A stretch of 64,000 bases of DNA from Chlorops oryzae (GCA_020466095.1 CM035806.1:112685401-112749400); one strand, 5' to 3'; shown: positions 1 to 10,612, counted from the first letter of the stretch. Numbers and translations are program-made. The notes: a model not told the origin generated them from the sequence alone.

Positions 1-468
1 TTTTTCGTAACTTCCGAAGTAAAAGGCGTAGAAGCTTCGAATTCGCAACATAGGTTCACCAAGGCGAATGAAAGGTGAAGGTAAAAATTTTATGTGGCCC
101 GCCTACTGCCACGCCCACAAATAAAGATTTTTCGTAACTTCCGAAGTAAAAGACGTAGAAGCTTCGAATTCGCAACATAGGTTCACCAAGGCGAATGAAA
201 GGTGTAGGTAAAAATTTTATGTGGCCCGCCCACTGCCACGGCCTCAAATGAAGATTTTTCGTAACTTCCGAAGTAAAAGGCGTAGAAGCTTCAAATTCGC
301 AACATAGGTTCACCAAGGCGAATGAAGGGTGTAGGGAAATAATTTATGTGGCCCTCCCACTGCTACGTCTACAAATAGAGAAGAAAAACATAGTGCACTC
401 ATAATGTCGGGACGCTGGGTATTTCAAAGTCGGGCTTGACCGACTTTAGCTTTCTTACTTTTTTTTGT
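1..468 (-). mobile_element. DINE-1-like element, family 1 (partial, runs off window)
   Basis: Reverse-strand copy of family 1. The conserved start (CAAGTAAGAAAGC... followed by a short hairpin and ATACCCAGCGT) is read backwards near 395-468. The rest is about three units of a 127-bp tandem repeat; the same point of the unit recurs at 4, 131 and 258. The same unit appears in forward orientation at 13.4-14.05 kb. Its far end lies outside the window. Non-coding; the ORFs across it are repeat shadows. Confidence 0.8.
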
Positions 469-524
469 TTAAGAACGTAAACTTCACAATCCAATAAGTT
501 TCCATGACGCTTTAGTAACTGCAA

Positions 525-868
525 ATTTAGCAGCTCGGGCTCCCCTACTAAAATTAGGAGATTACGTGATGATAAAAAATTTTGATAATAGCGTAGGAGT
601 CTCCAGAAAATTAATCCCAAAATATAGAGGACCTTACGAAATATACAAAATATTACACAATAATCGATACCTAGTAAGAGATGTAGATAATTTCCAACAT
701 TCTACGCCGTACATAGGCACCTGGGCAGCCGCCAATTTAAAACCTTGGATTAAAGCTCGCAAGTGTTCAAATAGTGGCAAAATAAATAAAGTACTAGGAT
801 CAGGTGATCCTCTTAATCAGGATGGCCTAATTGTAGGAGTAGCATTAACAACCGTTTTGGAAACCTAG
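525..868 (+). pseudogene. Ty3/gypsy-type integrase C-terminal tail (GPY/F domain) remnant
   Basis: The reading frame gives KLGDYVMIKNF, then KYRGPYEIYKIL and NNRYLVRDV, then NLKPWIK. This is the GPY/F module found at the C-terminus of many Ty3/gypsy integrases. Nothing of the catalytic core or reverse transcriptase precedes it; upstream sequence in the frame is closed by stops and abuts the DINE-like copy. It is therefore a 3' fragment of an old retrotransposon. It differs from the tail of the gypsy-like element at 46.8-49.5 kb (KYKGPYTILKVL), so it is a different lineage or a much older copy. The ATG at 569 is internal to the domain, not a real start. Confidence 0.7.
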
Positions 869-1112
869 TTGATACACTCACCCTTTCGCTCGCACCTACG
901 CTTACCTAACATTAATATATCGATTATGTATAAGCTATCGATTTCCTAGATATAAGCACTTTTGTATAAAGAGGTCATTAAATAAAGAGCCGTCATCGAG
1001 ATAGCGCGTACTACAATATCAATTTTATAACTATAACATTTGTCGCTTTCATCAAACCAGCGTGGAGTTTCCATGATGCAAGCATCAATTGTGGTTTTTA
1101 AAATTGCACCTT
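869..1112. other. Gene-free spacer
   Basis: AT-rich sequence after the integrase tail. It may include the 3' end of that retrotransposon, but I see no LTR-like direct repeat or recognisable motif. Confidence 0.4.
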
Positions 1113-1349
1113 TTTCTTATCGAAGGAGTTGAGCTATGTTGACGAAATTTGGTACGATTTTTCACTGAGACATAAGTAATAACATGTCCGAGAAATAAAA
1201 AGGACTCGATGGGACCATTATTAAGGGTACGTCCAGTACTAGGGTCTGTCACAAAAATCTCAAAACTGCCTCAAAATCAGACTTTGCGAAAAAGTTTCTG
1301 TGTCGGATATTTTATTGTCAGGCTCACCTGACTATAACACCCTTACTTG
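1113..1349 (-). mobile_element. DINE-1-like element, family 2 (5' fragment)
   Basis: Read on the minus strand it starts CAAGTAAGGGTGTTATAGTC, then a small hairpin and a GTCGGGTA-type block. It continues into the family-2 body (the 'cagaccctagtactggacgtaccc' block). The microsatellite and the far end are missing, so this is a 5' fragment. Confidence 0.75.
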
Positions 1350-1463
1350 TTTTGTGTTTCATTTGTTATAAGATCACAGTTAATATGCAGAACTGATCAG
1401 CAATAAAAGCGCAATTGGACCAACGGTTTAATCTCATGCAGAATAAGTAAAGTTGACTTTAAA

Positions 1464-1737
1464 CAATCAAGAAAGCTAAATACCCAGCCTAGACAATATT
1501 GGCGGATTATATTTTTCCTTTCTGTACAGAATTGTTCACAAGTCAAATATAGAGGCGACAATCCGCGGGCCATATCGGTCCGACGGACAGACAGACGGAC
1601 ATGTCTAAATCGATTCAGTTTTTGATCCTGATCAAGAAGATTTATATTTGTTTATATCGCCGGAGCTTAGTTCCAGCAGTTCCAAGTTTCGCTAAAAAAA
1701 TCATATACCCTGCTTACGCTGGGTATATAAATACCAC
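1464..1737 (+). mobile_element. DINE-1-like element, family 1 (short deletion derivative)
   Basis: A 274-bp copy keeps only the two ends of family 1: a degraded start with AATACCCAGC near 1480, a short GACGGACAGACA microsatellite near 1580, the CATGTCTAAATCGATTCAG block, and the 3' end TTACGCTGGGTATA. The 127-bp tandem repeats seen in the other copies are absent. Confidence 0.7.
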
Positions 1738-1812
1738 AGAAAATGTCCATATCATGGATTTATTAAGTATAAATATTATTCCATCAAAATATGAATTCAA
1801 TATGGACTAGGT

Positions 1813-2191
1813 CAGTAGCGGATCCAGACTTTAGTCTAAGGGGGGAAAAATGCAAAAAAAATTTTTCAATGTAAAAAAAAATCAAAAAAACCAAAGTACA
1901 ATTATATGGATACGGCAACCAATAAAACTCAGTGTAATAGACATTTTTAACTCAAGTGTAATAAGCGATATCTATATAAATACTGTACAGATGTACACAG
2001 ATACATATATCTTATATACATATATCAAGTTAAATTTTATACGACAATACGACGACATCAAATTTTTGCGAACATTTCAATGACTTTTTCTGCTTTTATC
2101 TCAATATCTCGGTGGGTATTTAATAAAGCGAATCCAGTTAATCGGTCTTGAAACATTGTCCCAATTTCTTCCCCCATTGTATCCGCGCCTG
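1813..2191 (-). mobile_element. Non-autonomous hAT element with perfect 8-bp target duplication
   Basis: The element is bounded by imperfect TIRs (CAGTAGCGGATCCA at the left, and its counterpart CAGGCGCGGATACA read from the right). It is flanked on both sides by the 8-bp direct repeat GACTAGGT (1805-1812 and 2192-2199). An 8-bp duplication and CAG...CTG ends are hallmarks of hAT transposons. Internally it is mostly AT-rich filler with a short remnant of transposase C-terminus. Confidence 0.8.
2058..2171 (-). pseudogene. hAT transposase C-terminal tail remnant
   Basis: The minus strand encodes about 37 codons ending in a stop, including MFQDRLTGFALLNTHRDIEI and then VIEMFAKI. The RL.G.ALLN.HRDI pattern is the end of the hAT dimerisation (Dimer_Tnp_hAT) region; the hAT remnant at 34.5 kb ends in the parallel RLNALALLYVHRD. 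It lies inside the TIR element above, so that element is an internal-deletion derivative of an autonomous hAT. No upstream transposase remains. Non-functional. Confidence 0.65.
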
Positions 2192-2199
2192 GACTAGGT

Positions 2200-2916
2200 A
2201 GATTTCAAATTATTACGTAGGAATATGTGCCTTTAACCCATTTTGGACCACTGTAAGTTTTTCCGTACAGAAAATTAAATTTTTTTAATTATTGAAAACT
2301 GTTTTACATGTTATTTTCTTTCCGGAATAGTTATTTTGAAGTTCTTAAAATATAATTTCGTTTCATGTTTTGATTGGATATTAATTTTAAAAAAATAAAT
2401 TTAATGACAAAAAGGGACCTTTTCCGAATGTTTTTCTAAAGAAAAAATCTTTCATAAAAAAATTTATTTCTGCAAAAATAACGGCTCATATTTTTTAACA
2501 AAAGCCAATATAAGATTTAAAAATTGAATTCACATATTGTATTATATTTATTTCAAAGTTGAAGAAATAGATTATTTTTTACGGGGAAATGGACCAATGG
2601 TGAAAGGGGTTAATAAAACATATTTCTTAAATTATGAATATGCAATATAAAATGAAAAATAAAAGAGTTGAAAATAAGCGCATATATATTATATATAAAT
2701 AATTTTAAACGTAAAATATAACTAAATATGACAAAATGCAGCCTAAACGTCAATTCGTTCGCATTGATTTTTCGTTCAGGCGCTCGTTCATGCACATAAG
2801 CAAGCAAGCAAGTAAGCGAAACTTGTTTTGATAATCTGAACATGTCCAGCTTGCGTTCGCCCATCGCGTTACCCTAATGTGCATTTTTTCCATTTTTAAA
2901 ATGAGAGAAATGCATG
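2200..2916. other. Gene-free AT-rich spacer
   Basis: Very AT-rich sequence with homopolymer runs and a short (AAGC)n-like tract near 2800-2815. No TIRs, coding pattern or RNA gene seen. Confidence 0.4.
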
Positions 2917-4055
2917 ACACGACAAAAAGGACCTCCTCATAAAAATGGCATCCGTTGAGGAATTTTTTTTTTCGAAACGGCACATGATAGCACAAACTGG
3001 GCACATTACAGCACAATATTTTTTTTGGGGAAATTCGAAAAAGTGCAAGCTTACTTGACACCAAAAAAAGGACCTCCTCATAAAAATGGCATCCGTTGAG
3101 GAATTTTTTTTTTTCGAAACGGCACATGATAGCACAAACTGGGCACATTACAGCACAATATTTTTTTTGGGGAAATTCGAAAAAGTGCAAGCTAACTTGA
3201 CACCAAAAAAAAAGGACCTCCTCATAAAAATGGCATCCCTTGAGGATCTTTTTTTTTTCTTAACGGCACATGATAGCACAAACTGGGCACATTACAGCAC
3301 AATAAATTTTCTAGGGAAATTCGAAAAAGTGCAAGCTAACTTGACACGAAAAAAAGGACGTCCTCATAAAAATGGCATCCCTTGAGGAATTTGTTTTTTC
3401 GAAACGGCACATGATAGCACAAACTGGGCACATTACAGCACAATATTTTTTTTGGGGAAATTCGAAAAAGTGCAAGCTAACTTGACACCAAAAAAAAAGG
3501 ACCTCCTCATAAAAATGGCATCCCTTGAGGATCTTTTTTTTTTCTTAACGGCACATGATAGCACAAACAGGGCACATTACAGCACAATAAATTTTTTTGG
3601 GAAATTCGAAAAAGTGCAAGCTAACTTGACACGAAAAAAAGGACCTCCTCATAAAAATGGCATCCCTTGAGGAATTTGTTTTTTCGAAACGGCACATGAT
3701 AGCACAAACTGGGCACATTACAGCACAACATTTTTTTTGGGGAAATTCGAAAAAGTGCAAGCTAACTTGACACCAAAAAAAAGGACCTCCTCATAAAAAT
3801 GGCATCCCTTGAGGATCTTTTTTTTTTCTTAACGGCACATGATAGCACAAACAGGGCACATTACAGCACAATAAATTTTTTTGGGAAATTCGAAAAAGTG
3901 CAAGCTAACTTGACACGAAAAAAAGGACCTCCTCATAAAAATGGCATCCCTTGAGGAATTTGTTTTTTCGAAACGGCACATGATAGCACAAACTGGGCAC
4001 ATTACAGCACAATAATTTTTTTCGGGAAATTCGAAAAAGTGCAAGCTAACTTGAT
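2917..4055. repeat. 142-bp tandem repeat array, 8 units, partly dimeric
   Basis: The landmark GGACCTCCTCATAAAAATGG recurs at about 2929, 3070, 3214, 3356 (one mismatch), 3499, 3641, 3783 and 3925, a spacing of 141-144 bp. Two monomer types can be told apart by what follows 'CATCCCTTGAGGA': type A has AATTTnTTTTTTCGAAACGGC, type B has TCTTTTTTTTTCTTAACGGC. From 3356 on they alternate A-B-A-B-A, giving a ~284-bp dimer. Overlapping ORFs on both strands are read-throughs of the repeat. Confidence 0.9.
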
Positions 4056-4130
4056 GCACATGATCTTTTTCATTGTATAAAAACCTTTTAAGCAAGAAGC
4101 GCCAACATTTTTTGTTTGAAAATGTAAAAG

Positions 4131-5281
4131 TCATATATCGTCGGCTTAAAGTGTAAACCCGCTAAGTCCACTTTTAACCGATTCCGACTTTTCGTGTCAT
4201 TCGAAAGAAAAAAGAACACTGCATCGTCAGGCAAAAAAATCTTTTTTGATTTCAAATGCTAAATACCAGAGCTGTAAAAGAATTCAATCATTTGAGGCTT
4301 AAGTCACTTTCATTCCCAGCTAAAAATTTCAAATTTTGATTGAATTCATTTCCACGATAATTGAATTATGAATGAAAACTTTGAATTCATCATTCAGCTG
4401 TCAAAAATGATTTATGAATTCAATTTTATAATTCCTTTTTTTAAAGCTCCGAGTTAACTCAATTTGATTTTAGCATAGAATTTTTAAATCATTTTCCAGC
4501 CTTAGGATTGAAATCACAATTTCCAAAACAACCTATGCCCGCATTTGAAAAACCCTAATTCTATTTTTGAAATCTGGGAGTTATTTTCTTTCCTTTAGCA
4601 AAGGAACAGGAATTCGCAAAATCCGTCAACTATATCCCCTCTATTGGAATAAATAAAATATCCATTAAAAATCCGATAAATTTTTTGCCAATAGCCAAAT
4701 ATTTGAAAAACTACCGAAAATTTTTCAAAGCAAAAGGGGATTCTCAAAATTCGTTACCACTTCCCATTAATAGCCATTGTTTTAGAAACTGTGATTTCAA
4801 TCCTAAGGCTGGAAAATGTTTTCAAATTGATTTGATTTAAAAATTTTAAGCTAAAATCAAAATGAGTTACCTGGGAGCTTTAAAAAAAGAATTATAAAAT
4901 TGAATTCATAAATTATTTTTGACAGCTGAATGATGAATTCAAAGTTTTCATTCATAATTCATTAGAAATTCAAAAGGCTGAAATTTAAAAATGAATTAAT
5001 TCTTTTACAGTTCTGCTAAATACGGAGAAATTGGTGATGAGTAAAACTGCTAAGTCCAACTGTGGTCAAAGTTTACAGCTAACACCAACAAGTGACTCCA
5101 AGTAGACTTTCTATGGTGCACAGAATCGAATTTAGAAGAGACTTCATATAGGAACAAAATAAACCATCCATATTTTGGGTCTTCTTCCCTACTTTGAAGT
5201 CTTGAAAAAAGTGTTTTTTATTTACCCTGTAAAGTTTTGAAATTGTTAGTTAGCAGGTTTACACTTTAAGCCGACGATATT
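4131..5281. mobile_element. TIR element hosting a foldback element
   Basis: The ~25-bp sequence ATATCGTCGGCTTAAAGTGT (continuing AAACC) at the left is repeated inverted at the right end (5250-5281). Removing the nested 749-bp element leaves about 400 bp, so this is a small non-autonomous DNA transposon. The target duplication is not clear. Confidence 0.6.
4267..5015. mobile_element. hAT-like foldback MITE with 8-bp target duplication
   Basis: The ends CAGAGCTGTAAAAGAATT and CTTTTACAGTTCTG form TIRs that extend into arms of roughly 250-280 bp each, with a ~190-bp spacer. The 8-bp direct repeat CTAAATAC flanks it exactly (4259-4266 and 5016-5023). The two arms would fold into one long hairpin. 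No coding potential. Confidence 0.8.
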
Positions 5282-5535
5282 TTAATAAGTCCACTGAATA
5301 AAAAGTAAATTTTAACTGCATATTTTTTGGACTATTTTCCTTGTTTTTTCGAGCTTTTTATTGCGCTTATTTTTGGGTTTTTTCGGGCTTTTTTTACTCA
5401 CTCTGAATATGATACTTTAAAACATCTTTAAGAATGAAAATTCGCATTTTCGAGACTATCTCAGTTGCGATGGAACACCCTTTACACGTATGCTTTTTCA
5501 GTTCCAGCATATTCTGCTTTGCTGCCTTCGCACTT

Positions 5536-5766
5536 TAGCGCACATGTAAGTTACTTGCACAAAAATATGCTACGGCAGCATTTTTGTCTGTATTTGTATG
5601 AAGATTCCCTTTTAGCTGCATTCAACTATAATGCAATGTGCACCTACATTCGCTTTAACAGCATCCTATTTTTGGTTTTTGAAATAAAATTTCATAGTAG
5701 AATGTTCTTTTGACAGCCCTGTTGAAAATGTATCTTTTGAATTTCAAACGCTTTCCTATAGCTTCA
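5536..5766 (+). repeat. Unclassified dispersed repeat, copy 1
   Basis: About 230 bp, from GCGCACATGTAAGTTA through CTACGGCAGCATTTTTGTC to TTTGAATTTCAAACGCTTT. It recurs inverted at 58555-58775 with good similarity and only small indels. No TIRs or coding pattern seen at its edges. Confidence 0.65.
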
Positions 5767-5975
5767 GTAAAGTGTTATTTTTCCTCCGGAATTATTTTTA
5801 CAAATAATTCCTCAAATCAACATCACTTTACGGAAAAAAATAACGGAAGAGGTTTCAATCGGAAGAAAAACGGAGAATTGTGGTCGTACGTTCATTTTTG
5901 TGGCTAAGTTTACTTTTAAACGATGTGTTTTTTGCATGTGTATTAGAACCCGTTATATTTTTTTATATTTACATA

Positions 5976-6675
5976 CACAGAAAAACTGGCTACGAAAAAT
6001 TCCAATTAATGGCGTTTGTTTAACTCGATTCATCGGTTTTTTAATTGTCCCAATTAAAAATTTCAAACAAATCACGAAATTCGGGAAAAGTTCGTAATAT
6101 TAAATTTTGAACAAAAATTTGGTTGATTATTTTGTTGTATTAAATACCAAAAGTATTAACACTTAACAAAACTTTTGTTTGAAACTTTCGTTATATTGAA
6201 CACCGAAGGTATTAACACTTGACAAAACTTTTGTTTTAAAATTTTTGTTATATTGACAAAAATTATGTTTGATATTTTTGAAAGTGCATATAAATATTTT
6301 TTCTAAAATTCTCATTAACTTTATGCGGACTTACATTCAAGAAGGGACAAAATAATCAAAAATTAGCTTACATATTTTTATGATGCTATAATTATCTTCC
6401 GTAAACTTGCTTTCCAGACTCAAATTTTTATTATGGAATATGTAGATATGGCATTTTTTCCTTTTTTATTTATTTAAAATAATTGGTTGATTTTTAATAC
6501 CTTTGGTTGTTGATATTACAAATCGTTTGTTAAAATATTTCATTATACTTCGAGTAATTGTCCCAATTAAACGATTTGTTGATATAACAAAAAGTGTAAT
6601 AGGCTGAGTTTTAACAACGAATTTGTTATATTGATTAAAAAATTGGTTTTATTTCCGCACAAAAATTTTTCTGTG
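5976..6675. mobile_element. CACAG-ended TIR element with subterminal palindromes
   Basis: A 700-bp element with ends CACAGAAAAA / TTTTTCTGTG, flanked by the direct repeat TACATA (5970-5975 and 6676-6681). Both sub-end regions are dense in near-palindromes of the type AACAAAACTTTTGTTT and AAACGATTTGTT. A ~60-bp stretch is tandemly duplicated at about 6150-6255 (ATTAACACTTnACAAAAC). CAC...GTG ends plus subterminal repeats resemble the CACTA/Mirage/Chapaev (CMC) group; that class is an inference. No ORF. Confidence 0.6.
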
Positions 6676-6714
6676 TACATATGTTTGTCACGTCACTTGG
6701 AGAAAACCTATTGC

Positions 6715-6750
6715 CATAGAATAAGTAATAATATTATTACTTATTCTATG
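6715..6750. repeat. 36-bp perfect palindrome
   Basis: CATAGAATAAGTAATAAT is followed directly by its exact reverse complement with no spacer. It lies just outside the CACAG-ended element. Confidence 0.95.
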
Positions 6751-6803
6751 CTATTGCTTGCTTCTAGACGCCATGTTAAATTTCCAAAAAGAAAATTTTA
6801 TAG

Positions 6804-7223
6804 TAGTGATGCCACGAATATTCGGCCACTATTCGGTATTCGGCCTATTCGGCGTCATTTTTCAGTTTTCGGTATTCGGCCGAATACCGAATAGTAGAAA
6901 TAACTTATTAAAAAAATCAGCAGTAAATACAAATTAAATTTTTCTCACAATAACTTTAAAAAATTTATTTAACGAGAACTTAAAATACAGCAGATTTACA
7001 TTTTATTCTTTAGAAATATTAAATGTACGCTAGCTTCTTCTAAATTTGCTTCGAAAACATTATAAACAATGGGGAAATTTTTCAGCGGCAGCTTTTGCCT
7101 TAACTCCAGCTAGTCGTGAGTAGGCCCAACTTTTCTTTACTACGTGCCAAATATTCGTTATTCGGCCGAGAGGTTGACCGAATATTCGGTATTCGGCCAA
7201 ATCCACTATTCGTGGCATCACTA
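6804..7223. mobile_element. hAT-like MITE (TAGTGATGCC ends)
   Basis: The TIR TAGTGATGCCACGAATA is inverted at the right end (TATTCG...GGCATCACTA). Flanks are TTTTATAG (6796-6803) and CTTTATAG (7224-7231), an 8-bp target duplication with one mismatch. Inside both ends are multiple copies of ATTCGGCC / GGCCGAATA. YAGTGATGCC ends are typical of hAT elements; a second one starts at 38731. The interior is AT-rich without an intact ORF. Confidence 0.7.
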
Positions 7224-7231
7224 CTTTATAG

Positions 7232-8099
7232 TACACATGGAAAAAACATATCAACCCCTTTTCGTGAATACATCGTATATTACATTATGTCCGAAATTAA
7301 CTTTTTGATGAAAATTTGGTTTAAAGCCTTCAACTCACCTTGCAAGACATGCCTACCCGAAACACTAAAACAGTTGTAAAAAAATTTATAAACACTAATA
7401 CCAATAAAATAAAATGTTTAGGGTATGATATGAGTGAGAGCGAGTAGGATAAAAGTCTTTGTTAATTAACGTATGCGTAAAAGAGGCGGCTGATGTAAGC
7501 GGCTTTGTGTTATGCAAAAGTAAAGTTTTTTCATGCTATAATACCGACTACATGTTAAGCATTTTTGTTTGGACTAGATGATGCATCACTATGGATTAAA
7601 AATTGTTAAATCGAAAGGATTTTTTTTGGACTTGCAGCTCTTTACAGAATTTTATCTTTTTTCACAGCATTAATTAATTTTGACGCTAGCCCTAAAATAT
7701 TAATATTCTACCGGTAGGCTTGCCAAAAAGTGATACCTCTTTTTAAAGGAATGCCTAAGGTTTTTTTCCGTGAGGCTTTCCATACACCTATCTAAAAAGC
7801 TGCCTGATAATACTACTGATATATGCGTGATGTTTAACGAATTTTGCTGTTAACTATACCTAGGAATTCTTATTAATAGTACTGGATATTTCACTCGTGA
7901 AACAGTCAGTATGCCTACCATGAAAAAGCAAGACAACTGTATGTCAAATCACATGCGAGTGTTGATGTGAAAGAAAAAGATAAATTCTTACACGTACATT
8001 TGTTTCAGGTAGTTGTTATTAATGTACCCTTGCATTTTTGTAAATATGACACTGTTACGCCATCCGATTGGAATACTTGTTTCTTTTAAATTAAAGTAA
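7232..8099. other. Gene-free spacer
   Basis: AT-rich sequence with no convincing TIR, coding or RNA signal. The ORF reaching 7379 is out-of-repeat chance reading. Confidence 0.4.
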
Positions 8100-8488
8100 A
8101 TAGTAGGAGCTATTGTTCAAAAAAATTTAAAAGTCGCGTCAAAATTGGAATACACTGAAAAAAATACTTAAACCTTTCTTTTTAGTTTTGTGAAAAAAAA
8201 TTTCTCAGTGTAAAATTAAAAAAAAATTTTTTTAGCTTCCTTGTTTTATTGTCTAACAGAATCTGTTTACATCGTCTCTCTATCTTAATTGGTTGTTGAG
8301 ATATAAAATTTTGAAAAAAGCCTTAATAAAAAAGGACTTGCAAGGATATCTCAAGGACTATTCAAAATTAAAATCTAAAAAGTGGTCTCCACAGTATTTT
8401 TAGATGAAACCTATCGAAAAATCAACAAAATTTAAAAATTCCTTTCAGGGTGGCACATGCCTTTGCTCAACCGGGAAGACCCTTTGTA
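8100..8488 (-). mobile_element. Truncated relative of the 53.3-57.4 kb transposon (family K)
   Basis: The right edge GACCCTTTG and the internal blocks (CTTTCAG, ATCGAAAAATCAACAAAATT, GATATCTCAAGGA, GAGATATAAAATTTTGAAAAAAG, TTTCTCAGTGTAAAATTAAA) match, in order, the right-hand TIR of the transposon ending at 57376. It abuts the non-LTR fragment at 8489. Only one end is recognisable, so it is truncated or one-ended. Confidence 0.65.
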
Positions 8489-9412
8489 GTTGTCAGCAAA
8501 CCGTTCTCTGGTCATATACCCTTAGACAATTCGTTTTGTTCAAACAACAACGCAACCACTAAAGATCTTTCACTACCTTGGTTTCCAAAACAAACTGTTA
8601 AGTACATAGAATCACTAAGATCACTAACTGGCTCTGAGTACATAAACTCCTCTTTGCACATACAAGTTAAAGTGAACATATGCATCGATAAAATTCGTAA
8701 GGCGGCGGTTAAAAGTATTTCAAAGAAAGGTTTTGTTCCAAAAAATTTGTGGTTTGATTCTCAGTGTGAAAATTCCCGTAAACGTATGCTAAAAAAATTA
8801 AATTTGTATCGCAACTCAAACACAGAAATTAACAGGAAAGCTTATATAAAGTAGATCAAGGTATGCCAAGCTATGTGAGGTTAAAAAGCTTAATTACAAA
8901 ATTTCAAATATCGTAAAACTAAATACAGTTCGCAACAGCTCCGACTGGTGGAAGGTGGCTATTTCTTTGAGGAACAGTATACATACTGTAAGTAACGATT
9001 TAAGCGTCAATGAATTCTACGACTACTTTAAGTCGCCTTTATTTAAAGCAGATTTGCCGTGTGATATTTCTTGGGCTAAGCCCAATTTAATTGATCCATT
9101 CCTTGATTCTCCGTTTGAAATGAGAGAACTGATTTCTGTTCTAAAAATAACTAAAATAAACAAGGCCCCTGGGTATGACAATAAGCTACGAATGCGCCTG
9201 ACTGTTTTTTAAAGGAGGTCCTATCACTATGCAACTATATTTTCCTGCGCGAGGCAATCCCTAACTCCTTTCGAAATTCGATTATTATACCGTTGATTAA
9301 AAAAGGTGATGTTCAGGTTGTTTCGAACTATAGAGGTTTGTCCCTCATCGACTCTTTTTATAAAATATTCATGGGTGTATTACACAATGCTGCAAACAAT
9401 TTTTTTTTTCAT
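8489..9412 (+). pseudogene. Non-LTR retrotransposon reverse transcriptase fragment, frameshifted
   Basis: Three consecutive reading-frame segments form one degenerate protein: up to 8850 (WFDSQCENSRKRMLKKLNLY, the endonuclease-RT linker), 8850-9190 (YAKLCEVKKLNY, SDWWKVAISLRNS, ELISVLKITKINKAPGYDN), and 9248-9410 (REAIPNSFRNSIIIPLIKKG, then SNYRGLSLIDSFYKI). The 'nKAPGyD' and 'NYRGLSLIDSFYKI' motifs are the RT fingers of non-LTR (LINE) elements. Frames change near 8848 and between about 9190 and 9248. The palm with the YADD motif is missing because the copy ends near 9410 at a T-run. It is both 5'- and 3'-truncated, and dead. Confidence 0.75.
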
Positions 9413-9654
9413 ACACCCTTTTTCTAATGGTTATTTTATGTTAGCTTAGGGCTCCCTCATTCCAAAAAGGTCATTGGTTTGATGGATTTAAGTAGCGTTT
9501 CCAAGATATGGCCCAAAATGTGAAAAAAGTCAATTGTCTCTACTTCGCTCCATATTTAGGGCCATAACTCAATTACCGTATAATATAGCTAAGCACATAG
9601 ACCTTATTCGGAAAGATGGAGACCGTACGCAAATTTTAAACGCCTAAACGCCAG

Positions 9655-9765
9655 CCCCATATACCGGCCCCATATACCGACTTTTGCGAAATTTCTTTAT
9701 GAAACCCGCCCCTTTGCCACGCCCACTTTTCCAATTTTTTTTAAATCTAATCGGAAGATTAAATA
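9655..9765 (+). mobile_element. DINE-1-like family 2 internal fragment
   Basis: CCCATATACCGACTTTTG, the 'gcccctttgccacgcccactt' block and CTAATCGGAAG match the body of family 2 (compare 12395-12490 and 58935-59035). It has neither end of the element and stops where the next TIR begins. Confidence 0.6.
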
Positions 9766-10355
9766 TGGGCATTTCCATCGTAACTCACGCGACAGGCGTA
9801 CGATTTCAAGGCTTGCTTACTCGAAAGTTTATCTAATTAAGGTATAAAAAATTTACAATGTACATATATCTTAGTAGAAGTACTAACGGCATGGTCTATC
9901 AAAATTGTCCTTGCAACAACTAACTAAGAAAAGCAAAGTTAAATGTTTTCGTAACCCACGCGACAAAAAAAGTAAGTTCGTTTTACAAGCAAAGTTAAAA
10001 GTTGAAAATTTAGAGAATTTTCCGTACACAACTTGCCTTTTTTTAATTTTTGAAATAATTAGAAAACTGTGAAATTTTATGACAAACCCACTTAGCCAAT
10101 CAATTTTGGGTGTTCAATAATATATTGAGCTTTTAAAAAATACTTGCCGTAACTCACGCGACAAAATTTCCGTTAAGAAAATTAGTGTTCAAATATTGAA
10201 AGTTTAGCTTTTAAACAAAGTTTTGTTTTATTAAATATTTAATAACATAACAAAAATGTATTTCATTACCAAAAAAAAAAAAAAAAAGTTAATTAAAAAA
10301 TTTAAGAAGATAAAAAAAATCAATCAAAGATTCATATTACACTTACACGTCTATA

Positions 10356-10601
10356 GTGGCTCTGGGATAGCGTAGGGGATGCATGCTATGCTCTTGATCC
10401 CAGGGTCCGAAGTTCGATTCCCGGCATAGGCGAAACGGAGTGTAATGTTCCAAGCCTAGCACTGGTTTTTCAAATATCGCATGTTAGGGGCACACTATAT
10501 AATAAGACATACACTCACACAAACACAAGAAAACCTCCTTGGTATCACAATGGGCCGATTAACGGCCTAAGTGGCAGCCACTACAACCTACCTACCTACC
10601 T
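10356..10601 (+). mobile_element. tRNA-derived SINE with 11-bp target duplication
   Basis: The 246-bp unit is flanked by ACACGTCTATA on both sides (10345-10355 and 10602-10612). Its head has RNA polymerase III promoter boxes: box A TAGCGTAGGGG (10368-10378) and box B AGTTCGATTCCC (10411-10422). The body is unrelated to tRNA and the tail is a short (CTAC)n repeat ending at the target duplication. This is the standard structure of a SINE mobilised by a LINE. The intact duplication suggests a fairly recent insertion. Confidence 0.88.
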
Positions 10602-10612
10602 ACACGTCTATA

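Noticed and set aside
2750..4134. Proteins of 70-146 codons in the 142-bp array
   Set aside because: Repeat shadows on both strands (repeating CAVMCPVCAIMCRFE), not real coding sequence despite Cys-rich look.
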